From Nitrososphaerota archaeon (GTDB taxonomy: Archaea > Iainarchaeota > Iainarchaeia > Iainarchaeales > GCA-2688035): 40,962 nucleotides of DNA. Where the stretch lies: NCBI GenBank assembly GCA_017610265.1, contig JAFCCH010000002.1, forward strand, positions 1 through 40,962, in the 5' to 3' direction. The notes beneath the pieces are model-generated. The model did not search any database. It was not told the DNA's origin and saw only the letters and a program-made list of their open reading frames with translations. The position numbers and the translations under genes are program-made. Each line of letters opens with the position of its first letter. Position 1 is the first letter of the stretch. Shown piece by piece: positions 15,914 to 23,589 of the stretch.

Positions 15914-17116
15914 CTACGCGGAAAAGAGTTGCAGTGCCTCGCCCACAACAAAGCAACTGCCGGTAACCAAGACAATATCTGCCTTTTTTGCAGCTGAAAA
16001 CGCAGCCTCAACCGCTTTTTTGACAGAAAAAGCCACTTCAACCTCAAAACCCTGTTCTGAAAATGCCTTTGCAACCTTGTCCAAAGTCATTGGCTTATAG
16101 CCCGCGCCTGAAACAAACACTTTCCCTGCAATTGGAGCAAGGGCAGCAGCCATTTTCTTAACGCGCTTGTCTTCACTAATGCCCACAACAAGCAATGCCT
16201 TTTTTCCAGGAAACTTTTCCCTAAAAGACTTTGCAAGCACAACACAGCAGGCTGGATTGTGAGCACAGTCAACAATTACAACAGGCTTTTTCTTCACAAT
16301 CTGAAAGCGACCAGGCCACTTAACCTTTAACAGGCCTTTTGCAACAGCCTTATCACTTATCTTAAAGTCCCCTTCATTCAAAAGTCCGATTGCCTTGACT
16401 GCAAGAGCCGCATTCCACTTCTGAAAAGAGCCAGACAAACCAATCTTTTTTGAAAAAGGCTTTTTCACAATATACAAAGGCGCATTTTTCTCCCTGCACT
16501 TCTTTCTAAAAACGCGAAGAACTGATTCCTTCCATTCGGCAGTAACAACAGGCTTTCCTTTCTTGATTATGCCGGCCTTCTCTCCTGCAATCTCAACAAA
16601 AGAGACCCCCAGCCTTTCCTCATGCTCTCTTTCCACGTTTGTGATAACACTTAGAACAGGATTAACCATATTGGTTGCGTCAAGCCTGCCGCCCAAGCCA
16701 ACTTCTATAACTGCAATCTCAACTTTCTGTTTTGCAAAATGCTTGAAGGCCATTGCAGTAACAAACTCGAAGTAAGTTAAGTCTACATCGCTTTTCTTCA
16801 CCTGCTTTCTTGTTTCTTTAACAAGAACCAACAAGGTGCGGTCACTAATGTCTTTTCCATTAACCCTAAATCTTTCATTAAAGTTTACTAGATGGGGACT
16901 GGTGTAAAGCCCGGTCTTATAACCTGCTTCTTGTAAAATACTTTCAATCATTGCAGCAGTGCTTCCCTTGCCGTTTGTACCTGCAACATGCACTACCTTA
17001 AACTGCCTTTCAGGATTTCCTGCAAATGCAAGGAATTTTTTTATTCTTCCAAGCCCAAGCTTGATTCCCTTGCTTTGCAGTTTATTCAAGAAAGCCATTG
17101 TCTGCCTTTTGTTCAT
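15914..17116 (-). CDS. folC: Folylpolyglutamate synthase/dihydrofolate synthase
   Basis: 400 residues, slightly shorter than the bacterial norm (about 420). A Mur-ligase-fold enzyme that adds glutamates to folate with ATP, keeping folate in the cell and raising its affinity for folate enzymes. Seen: VVHVAGTNGKGSTAAMIESIL near residue 40 (P-loop), GLYTSPHLVNFNERFRVNGKDI near 68-90, VIEVGLGGRLDATNMV near 135-150, and VDCAHNPACC near 285 in the C-terminal domain. With glyA, folD and the cyclo-ligase it completes a working tetrahydrofolate set. Own promoter likely. Whether it also acts on dihydropteroate cannot be seen. Confidence 0.95.
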   Translation of the reverse strand: MNKRQTMAFLNKLQSKGIKLGLGRIKKFLAFAGNPERQFKVVHVAGTNGKGSTAAMIESILQEAGYKTGLYTSPHLVNFNERFRVNGKDISDRTLLVLVKETRKQVKKSDVDLTYFEFVTAMAFKHFAKQKVEIAVIEVGLGGRLDATNMVNPVLSVITNVEREHEERLGVSFVEIAGEKAGIIKKGKPVVTAEWKESVLRVFRKKCREKNAPLYIVKKPFSKKIGLSGSFQKWNAALAVKAIGLLNEGDFKISDKAVAKGLLKVKWPGRFQIVKKKPVVIVDCAHNPACCVVLAKSFREKFPGKKALLVVGISEDKRVKKMAAALAPIAGKVFVSGAGYKPMTLDKVAKAFSEQGFEVEVAFSVKKAVEAAFSAAKKADIVLVTGSCFVVGEALQLFSA

Positions 17117-17157
17117 AAAAGAAAAAGAACTAGAAAACCATTATTTATGTTTCTAAT

Positions 17158-17631
17158 TTATTCCTGGCCGGTCATTTTCCGCATTTCGGCAGAGGCCTTC
17201 AAAAAGCTTGAAACAAACTTGTCTGCCTTTGACCTGGATCCAAATTCGGTCTTTAGCAAGCCCACTTGTTCAACAACTATAACATCTTTGAACCATGTTG
17301 GCCTTGTCCCAACCGCTGCAAGCCGTTTGACAAGGGTTTCAGTGATTTTGTGAATTCTTTGCCTTTTTTCACTGTCCAAAACACCCATTCTATCCAAAGA
17401 GTTCTTGACAGCCATTCTTCTGTTTACCTGATTGGCTTTTTGAAAAAGGTCTGCTCGACTAAAATTCCTTGCCATCTTTGTAAGGCCAACTGCAGTCCTA
17501 GCCAAAATTTCTTGAGAAATGCCTTGCTTGCCCCTTGCAATCATTTTCTTCTTTGCAGCCCTTTGCCTGCGAAAGTTTTCTATACCTGGCCTGCTTGTTT
17601 TTCTTGCAGGAAACTTTCTTTCAATTGCCAT
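17158..17631 (-). CDS. Basic orphan protein
   Basis: 157 residues, Lys/Arg-rich, no recognised domain, Cys, signal peptide or membrane segment. The N-terminal 50 residues are strongly basic and low in hydrophobics (KFPARKTSRPG, RRQRAAKKKMIARGK), probably disordered; the rest is predicted helical (ILARTAVGLTKMARNFSRADLF, KRQRIHKITETLVKRLAAVG) and carries a PTWFKDVIVVEQVG segment that could be a short beta hairpin. The ATG at 17631 and the downstream folC are 41 bases apart on the same strand. Possibly a nucleic-acid-binding protein; it is not obviously related to the basic pair at 7.2-8.1 kb. Confidence 0.65.
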   Translation of the reverse strand: MAIERKFPARKTSRPGIENFRRQRAAKKKMIARGKQGISQEILARTAVGLTKMARNFSRADLFQKANQVNRRMAVKNSLDRMGVLDSEKRQRIHKITETLVKRLAAVGTRPTWFKDVIVVEQVGLLKTEFGSRSKADKFVSSFLKASAEMRKMTGQE

Positions 17632-17685
17632 AATAGAAAAGGGAGCTTTTTAGTATTTAATTCTGCCCACTCAGCAAAGAAGCAA

Positions 17686-20600
17686 TTATGAAAGCAATCC
17701 AAGCAAATTGCCCCATATTGCCCTCGCATTGAATACTACAGGTAGATTAGTGCAGCTGCTGTCACAGGAACCGTCATTATTGCAGACATCAAGGGTATTT
17801 CCGTCTGCGTCGTCACATTCCCCGTCAATTGAACAGGTTACAGCGCATTCTTCTACAGGAGGCTCTTCTACCGGCAGATCCTCTACAAGAGGCTCTTCTG
17901 GCACAGATTCTTCTTTAACTGGAGGATCTTCCTCAACTGGAAGCTCTTCCACAGGTGATTTTTCAACCAGAGGTTCTTCTACAGGAAGATCTTGCACTGA
18001 TTTATTTTTCTCTTCAGCACACCAACTATGACTATTGTCTTTTGCACACAATTCATCCAATTTAGCGCTTAACTTTTGGTTTTTTTCATTTAGTGCTTTC
18101 ACTGCTTCTGTAAGCATTGTTATTGTTGCTCCAAGGTCACGTCCTATTGTTGCTTCATCTACTTCCACCGCGCCAGTTGAATCTGTTACTGCTATTGTTA
18201 TCATTGTGGTTGCCTTCATTGGTCCGCCTCTTTGATCTACCTTGCTTTCCTTGCCTGGCTTTGTGTAAGGCAATTTTACCCTTGTGAATTCCGGCAACGA
18301 ACTGTGATCAATTTCTCCGTCTTCCCCTGTTTCAACTAACAGCAATTGTTCTAGTGCTTCCTGGCTGCTTCCTCCCCATCCTGGTGTGTGGTCTACGTGA
18401 ATTGATGCAAATGACTTGCCTGTTATCATTAGGTCTCCAAGGAAGTTACTGTCACCAGTGACTTGCAGGCTACCATTTATGTCTAATGCCACTGTTGGAG
18501 ATGAACTTATACCCAAACCTATTCCAACAAAGCCGCCGCTTTTGGCTAGCAAAATATTTCCAAAAGAGCCATTTGCATTGTTTCCTATACCGCCAGATCC
18601 TGTTGTTAAACTAATGTCTCCACCATCTCCTCCATCACTCGGGATGTGTACACCCGCAGTTGATTCTCCACCCGCTCCTGTTAGTAATTCAATGTCTCCG
18701 CCGTTTCCTCCAAAACTAGTATCCCCAATAAATGCGGCTCCTCCGATTCCGGTTGTAATACTAAACAATCCTCCGTTTCCTCCAAAACTATACTCTGCGT
18801 CTTTGACTGCTCCGCCTTTTCCTGTTATTAATTCAATTGGCCCACCTGCTCCACCATAATTGATTCCGCCAGCAGAGCCATTGTGTCCTCCTGGTCCTGA
18901 TGCTATTTTTACTCCTCCTCCAATTCCGGCATTATCTGTCATATAATCAGCACCTGGCCCACCTACTCCGCCATTTACGTCCAAAACGCGGGCAGCGTTT
19001 TCTATATATCCAATCCCTAGTTGGCCAAATATCTTTGTTGCTCCGGCAATGTTCAAATCGCTTCCAATTTCAAGAGGACTTCCACCAAACAAGGTTCCTG
19101 AAATCTCTATATTAACAAAGTTTGCATCACCCAAAACGTTTAGGTCCTGCACCAAAACAGAGTTAGCATTGTAGTTTGTCAAATCCTTTCCAAGCGTTAC
19201 TGCTGCTTCTGCTAAAGATTTAACATTGTAACCCATAGCAATTGCTCCAGCTCCAACAGTGAAGGAATTGCTATCACTGTAACCCATTGTTATGCTGCCT
19301 TGTCCTGTTGACTTCAGTTCAGATCCATTTGCAGCCATTCCAAGAGCAATACTTCCACTATTAGTAGAATATATTTTACCCGCGGTTCCTGTGCTACCCA
19401 TTGCAATGCTTCCTGATCCAGTTGAAAAGAGTTCCCCTGACTTTCCAACAGTTCCCATTGCAATTGCCCCTGTTCCACTTGCAATAAGTTGTGCACTAGT
19501 AGAGTTTCCCATTGCAACAGAACCATTTGCTGTTGATTGAATGTAGGCAATATCCCACTTTCCATCAGAATATCCGCCTGCCATTGACCCCTTTCCACTT
19601 GCAGTTATGAATGCATTATCTCCATTGTTATAGCCATATCCCCAAGCAATAGCCCCCATATTTCCTGTACTGTTTTCTCCTGAAGAAGTTGTATTTCGCC
19701 CAATTGCAAGACTTCCGTTAGTATCATCCCAAATAAACTGGTTGCTTCCAGATATACTATACAATCCTCCTGAAATTCCCACATTTACAAAGTTGCTGTC
19801 GCCTGTTACGTTAATTCCGCCATTAATGAAACTAATCCCACTCACAGTGAAATTCGCAACATTCAAATCACCCAAAACGTTTAGGTCTTGCACCAAAACA
19901 GAGTTGGCATTGTAGTTTGTTAAATCTTTTCCTAATGTTATGCTTGCTTCTGCAATGCTTCTGACATTGTATCCTAATGCAATGCTTCCTTTTCCTTGTG
20001 TGGCCATATTTGAATCAGAGTAACCCATTAAAACTGAGCCTTCTCCATAAGACATTAAAGATCCTCCTTGCGATTGTCCAAAGGCGAAACTTCCAATTCC
20101 TATGCTTTTTAGTTGATTTGGTGATGACCATCCTCCTGCAAAACTATAATTTCCTTGTGCTACTGGATTACTTCCTATTGCAAGAGAAGCGTCCCCGAAA
20201 GCATCTGTTCCTCCTCCAAAAGCAACTGCTCCACTTCCTCTTGCAGTTACATCATTTCCTGCTGCAAATGATTCTGACCCACTTGCTGCTGAACTGTTAC
20301 CCATTGCCACAGAATATTGTCCACTTGCTGTTGTAAAAGTTCCAAAGGCTGCTGAACCACTTTGAGATGCTGTTGTATTCCAACCTTGTGCAAAAGAATA
20401 TTGCCCACTTGCCTTTGTGGTATTTCCTACTGCCATTGAGGTATCTCCCCATGCCATTGCATTGTTTCCTGCTGCAAAAGAATAGTCTCCTCTTGCTCCT
20501 CTTTCGTTTCCTGCTGCTTTTCCTGTTACAAAGGAACTTGTTCCAAAAGCAGTTACTCCCTCTCCAAAAGCTAAACTTGTATCATTACTACTATTTGCAT

Positions 20601-21684
20601 CTGCTGATTGTAGCCCTCCTCCAATCTTAACTGGACTTCCGCCAAAGATTGTTCCAGAAACTCCAATGTTTGCAAAATTACTATCTTCTGTTACGTTTAG
20701 TGTTCCTTTTATGTTTACAATTGTGTCTCCTGCTACTATGTCTTGTATTTGATATTGGCTTGCGTTCATTGTTATTAATTTTGCTGCTCCTGCGCTAATT
20801 GTTATGTTGTCATTTGCGTTAAGTTGGAAGGAACTTGATGAACCCATTTGAACTGCTGCTGCACTTGTAACAAATGACAACTGCCCTCCATGTGTTCCTG
20901 TAAAATTAACTGTGTCTGCTGCTGCTGCTTCTGATGAGAATGTTAGTGAGTCTATTGCTCCTCCATCTCCATAATTTATTTTTGCTGCGTTGTTTGAAAT
21001 CCAAGGTTCTCCACTTATTCCAATATTTGTAAAGTTGCTGTCGCCTGTGAAAGTTGGCGCAAACGTGCTTGCATACCAGGAGTTGAAGTCAGAGAATTGC
21101 ATAAATGCGTTCAGATCGATTGTCATTGCCTTTTTTGCGATGAAAGCTGAGGGGTGTGAGTTAAGTTTTACTCTTGGAACCTGGGTTGAACCGTCGACTG
21201 TTATCTGAACCCATCTTTCTGCATTGAAATCAGAAGTTGTAAGATACTGTGTTAAATTGTTGCTGCCGAGGTTTGCTGCAAAGACACCGTTGGTTACAGT
21301 TAAGCCATGGGTTTCAGTCCAAAGAGCAACTCCGCCGCTGTTGCTGTCAAAGAGTTCGAAGATAAATGTATAGTCACCTGAGAGGGCCTGACCACTGCTG
21401 TTGGTAAGCTTTCCCTGTAGAGTAATTTCCTCCGAGATTGCAAATGCGGCCGGAAGAATGGAGAGGAAGAGAATTGCAAGGCTTGCAAGCGCGAAAAGCC
21501 TTGTGAAGTTAATGGACTTATTATATATCACCCTGCTACATAATCTCTCCTTATTACTTGTGACTTTGCAGAGGAATGTAACTTCTTTTTCGGAGATCTC
21601 CTTTGAACTTGTTTCTTGAGGAATCACCTTACTTAGTAGAGTGTTTGCTATTGCGATAATTCCCGATATTTTGGAATCCCTCAT
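17686..21684 (-). CDS. Giant surface protein with YadA-like head repeats
   Basis: 1332 residues from the ATG at 21684, which has GGAGGTGA eight bases upstream; the ORF track's GTG lies inside that ribosome binding site and is not used. Order: a 60-residue charged N-terminus, a hydrophobic signal/anchor (FALASLAILFLSILPAAFA) near 64-82, a beta domain of tail-fibre type to about 190, then two blocks (roughly 370-600 and 650-835) of 14-residue-like repeats such as GDYSFAAGNNAMAWGDTSMA, the SxAxG pattern of YadA/Hep_Hag left-handed beta rolls. Collar-like motifs (GDSNFxNxGISG) recur five times. A Gly-rich block (900-1065), a VALDING-type element, a heptad coiled coil (1185-1215), a PVEE repeat stalk and a Cys-rich end follow. 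Likely a secreted trimeric fibre or adhesin; cell attachment at the C-terminus is unclear. Confidence 0.85.
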   Translation of the reverse strand: MRDSKISGIIAIANTLLSKVIPQETSSKEISEKEVTFLCKVTSNKERLCSRVIYNKSINFTRLFALASLAILFLSILPAAFAISEEITLQGKLTNSSGQALSGDYTFIFELFDSNSGGVALWTETHGLTVTNGVFAANLGSNNLTQYLTTSDFNAERWVQITVDGSTQVPRVKLNSHPSAFIAKKAMTIDLNAFMQFSDFNSWYASTFAPTFTGDSNFTNIGISGEPWISNNAAKINYGDGGAIDSLTFSSEAAAADTVNFTGTHGGQLSFVTSAAAVQMGSSSSFQLNANDNITISAGAAKLITMNASQYQIQDIVAGDTIVNIKGTLNVTEDSNFANIGVSGTIFGGSPVKIGGGLQSADANSSNDTSLAFGEGVTAFGTSSFVTGKAAGNERGARGDYSFAAGNNAMAWGDTSMAVGNTTKASGQYSFAQGWNTTASQSGSAAFGTFTTASGQYSVAMGNSSAASGSESFAAGNDVTARGSGAVAFGGGTDAFGDASLAIGSNPVAQGNYSFAGGWSSPNQLKSIGIGSFAFGQSQGGSLMSYGEGSVLMGYSDSNMATQGKGSIALGYNVRSIAEASITLGKDLTNYNANSVLVQDLNVLGDLNVANFTVSGISFINGGINVTGDSNFVNVGISGGLYSISGSNQFIWDDTNGSLAIGRNTTSSGENSTGNMGAIAWGYGYNNGDNAFITASGKGSMAGGYSDGKWDIAYIQSTANGSVAMGNSTSAQLIASGTGAIAMGTVGKSGELFSTGSGSIAMGSTGTAGKIYSTNSGSIALGMAANGSELKSTGQGSITMGYSDSNSFTVGAGAIAMGYNVKSLAEAAVTLGKDLTNYNANSVLVQDLNVLGDANFVNIEISGTLFGGSPLEIGSDLNIAGATKIFGQLGIGYIENAARVLDVNGGVGGPGADYMTDNAGIGGGVKIASGPGGHNGSAGGINYGGAGGPIELITGKGGAVKDAEYSFGGNGGLFSITTGIGGAAFIGDTSFGGNGGDIELLTGAGGESTAGVHIPSDGGDGGDISLTTGSGGIGNNANGSFGNILLAKSGGFVGIGLGISSSPTVALDINGSLQVTGDSNFLGDLMITGKSFASIHVDHTPGWGGSSQEALEQLLLVETGEDGEIDHSSLPEFTRVKLPYTKPGKESKVDQRGGPMKATTMITIAVTDSTGAVEVDEATIGRDLGATITMLTEAVKALNEKNQKLSAKLDELCAKDNSHSWCAEEKNKSVQDLPVEEPLVEKSPVEELPVEEDPPVKEESVPEEPLVEDLPVEEPPVEECAVTCSIDGECDDADGNTLDVCNNDGSCDSSCTNLPVVFNARAIWGNLLGLLS
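19127..19191 (-). repeat. 65-bp internal duplication, copy B
   Basis: This segment encodes KDLTNYNANSVLVQDLNVLG and matches 19868-19932 at all but about four positions, including silent sites. The two copies end the two head-repeat blocks of the surface protein and indicate a fairly recent internal duplication or gene conversion. Confidence 0.8.
19868..19932 (-). repeat. 65-bp internal duplication, copy A
   Basis: Partner of 19127-19191, encoding the same KDLTNYNANSVLVQDLNVLG peptide at the end of the first head block. Flanking sequences on either side have diverged much more than the repeat itself. Confidence 0.8.
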
Positions 21685-21692
21685 GTTTCTCG

Positions 21693-21700
21693 TCACCTCC
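21693..21700 (-). promoter_or_regulatory. Strong Shine-Dalgarno of surface protein gene
   Basis: GGAGGTGA on the minus strand, eight bases before ATG 21684. It decides the start codon: the in-frame GTG at 21696 lies within it, and the downstream in-frame GTG at 21531, which would leave a conventional signal peptide, has no comparable site. Confidence 0.75.
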
Positions 21701-21725
21701 GATGGCTATTAAGTTGGTTGTAACA

Positions 21726-21781
21726 CTACTTTTTTTCACGAAAAGTCACATTCCAACCGACTATTAATACAGTAAAGTAGT
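21726..21781. promoter_or_regulatory. Inverted repeat in divergent surface-protein/purE promoter region
   Basis: ACTACTTT (21726-21733) and AAAGTAGT (21774-21781) face each other across 40 bases; the right arm touches TTTATACTAC, a possible TATA box for the leftward surface protein gene. This would give a 5' leader of about 65 bases. The rightward purE promoter GTTTAAATT lies at 21841. An operator role for the repeat is only a suggestion. Confidence 0.3.
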
Positions 21782-21880
21782 ATAAATTGCTTTCCGGAAG
21801 GACGCCATTGTTTTTTTAAGGCAACAAAGCAGACATATTGGTTTAAATTTTCTTTAGCTCAAATGATTTAGGAGTTTTTT

Positions 21881-22597
21881 GTGGGATTACTGGTAATTTT
21901 CGGGTCTGATTCAGACAAGCCTGTTTTTGAGCCATTAATGGACAAATTAAAGGCAAAGGGAATTGAAGCAAAGCTTGAGATCTGTTCTGCCCACAGGCAA
22001 CCTGAAAAGCTAATGAAAATTCTTAAGAAAAGCAAGGAAAAGCTTGTTATTGGAGGCGCAGGACTTAGTGCTGCCTTACCTGGCTTTGTTGCATCACACT
22101 GCGACAAACTTGTAATTGGAATGCCTGTAAGTGCAAACTACAACGGCCTTGACGCATTTCTAAGCGTTCACCAAATGCCAAAGGGCTTTGCCGTTCTTGG
22201 AGTGGGAACAGAAGCAATTGACGAAGCTGTTGAGGCAGCTGAAAAGATTGAAAAGGGCAGGGAAAAAGTAATTATAATTAATTCAGAGCCAAGTGAAGAG
22301 GCTTTGAAGAGAATGGACGCATGCAAAAAGCAGTTGAATGCAAGCGGAATTGCTTTTGAATTGCAGGAAGACGATTCTTACACAGATAAAAAAGCAGTTT
22401 ACATTGACTTCATTGAAATTGACGAAGTTGAAGCAGTTGACTCAGAAGGCCAGCTGGTTATTTTTGTTCCAATAAAAAAAGGCAGTGACAAACAAGACGC
22501 TTTGAAGGTTTCTGCCCTTGCAGGAAAAGGGCTTTGGGTTGGGCTTGGCCGCGGGGAAAACGCCGCGCTTTGTGCAGCAAAGATTCTTGGGAAATAA
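21881..22597 (+). CDS. purE: PurE with degenerate second PurE-like half
   Basis: 238 residues, longer than the usual 160 or so. PurE acts on AIR to give CAIR in the purine pathway. The first 110-125 residues are a PurE domain: VIFGSDSDKPVFEPLMDKL, EICSAHRQPEKLMKI, VIGGAGLSAALPGFVAS, VIGMPVSANYNGLDAFLSVHQMP. The remainder repeats the fold in outline (KVIIINSEPSEEALKRMDACKKQL, then GLGRGENAALCAAKIL, which resembles the normal PurE C-terminus) but lacks GSDSD and SAHR, so it is probably a non-catalytic second half. GTG start with GGAG upstream. First gene of purE-purC-purB. Whether it needs PurK (class I) or takes CO2 directly (class II) is not decided by what I see. Confidence 0.92.
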   Translation: MGLLVIFGSDSDKPVFEPLMDKLKAKGIEAKLEICSAHRQPEKLMKILKKSKEKLVIGGAGLSAALPGFVASHCDKLVIGMPVSANYNGLDAFLSVHQMPKGFAVLGVGTEAIDEAVEAAEKIEKGREKVIIINSEPSEEALKRMDACKKQLNASGIAFELQEDDSYTDKKAVYIDFIEIDEVEAVDSEGQLVIFVPIKKGSDKQDALKVSALAGKGLWVGLGRGENAALCAAKILGK

Positions 22598-22626
22598 TTC
22601 TAAAAAAATTTAGGAGAGTGGAAAAA

Positions 22627-23589
22627 ATGGGAAGTGTAAAAGATTTAACTGTTCAAAGTAAAGCAAGTGAAACTTTGGAGGGCATAGGAGTATTCAAATT
22701 TACTGATGATTATTCTGTTTTTGATTATGGAAAAATGCCTGACACAATTCCAAGCAAGGGAGAAGCTCTTTGCAGAATGGCCTCATACAATTTTCAGGAA
22801 CTTGCAAAGCTTGGAATAAAAAGCCATTTCAGAAGGCTTGTTTCAGGAAACGAAATGGAAGTTGACATTGTACAGGTTTTGTTTCCACAGAAAGGAGAGC
22901 TTAAGGCAGGCATGACAAATTACCTTGTTCCACTCGAGGTAATTTTTAGAAACTCTTTGCCTGACGGAAGCAGTGTCTTCAAAAGGCTTGCAAAAGGACA
23001 GACAACACTTGAACAGCTTGGATTAAGCGCCCAGCCAACTCCAGGAGAAAAAATGGCAAACCCCATAATGGATGTCAGCACAAAACTCGAGCCAACAGAC
23101 AGATACTTGACCTGGGAAGAGGCTGCAGACATTGCAAAGATGAACCCGGCAGAGATTGCAGACTTAAAGGCAAAGGCTCTCGAAATAAACGACTTTTTAA
23201 CAAAGAGAGCAGAGCAAATTGGATTAGAGCACGCAGACGGAAAGGTTGAATTTGGAATGAACCCGCAAAGAGAACTCATTCTAGTTGATGTTTGCGGAAC
23301 CCTTGACGAAAACAGATTCTTGCACCAGGGCGTTCACGTAAGCAAGCAGATTCTGCGAGACTATTACAAAACAACGCCTTGGTATGATGTAATCGAGGCA
23401 GAGAAAGCAGAAGGAAAAGGCCACGGAGAATTTACAGTTCCAAGCCCGCTTCCTGCAGAGCTTATTGAAATAACTGCAAACATGTACAAATCTGTATGTG
23501 AGGCATGGACAGGAGAAAAGCATTGGAATGTGCCAAGCATTGAGGAAACAATGAATTCCTACAAGGCATTCCTGGAGAAAGGTAAGTGA
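22627..23589 (+). CDS. purC: SAICAR synthetase
   Basis: 320 residues from the ATG at 22627, which has AGGAG about ten bases upstream; the ORF track start at 22534 overlaps purE and is rejected. PurC condenses CAIR with aspartate using ATP. Seen: GVFKFTDDYSVFDYGKMPDTI near residue 20, NYLVPLEVIFRNSLPDGSS near 100, and LILVDVCGTLDENRF near 218, a variant of the DEV.TPDSSRF motif. It is longer than the compact bacterial enzyme (about 240) owing to additions in the middle and at the end. Its stop overlaps the purB GTG by three bases (GTGA), implying coupled translation. Confidence 0.95.
   Translation: MGSVKDLTVQSKASETLEGIGVFKFTDDYSVFDYGKMPDTIPSKGEALCRMASYNFQELAKLGIKSHFRRLVSGNEMEVDIVQVLFPQKGELKAGMTNYLVPLEVIFRNSLPDGSSVFKRLAKGQTTLEQLGLSAQPTPGEKMANPIMDVSTKLEPTDRYLTWEEAADIAKMNPAEIADLKAKALEINDFLTKRAEQIGLEHADGKVEFGMNPQRELILVDVCGTLDENRFLHQGVHVSKQILRDYYKTTPWYDVIEAEKAEGKGHGEFTVPSPLPAELIEITANMYKSVCEAWTGEKHWNVPSIEETMNSYKAFLEKGK

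Noticed and set aside
18400-20600. Repetitive DNA in the surface protein gene as a CRISPR-like or satellite array
   Set aside because: The repeats are codon-phased and encode SxAxG and Gly-rich peptide repeats in one open frame, so they are protein repeats.
17708-21619. Many + strand ORFs opposite the surface protein gene (for example 18416-18859 and 20367-20630)
   Set aside because: They are antisense shadows of a repetitive Gly/Ser/Ala-rich gene; their translations are Pro- or Leu-rich low-complexity with no domain or ribosome binding site.
22534-22626. Upstream extension of purC in the ORF track
   Set aside because: It overlaps the purE end in another frame; AGGAG sits correctly for the ATG at 22627, where PurC similarity begins.
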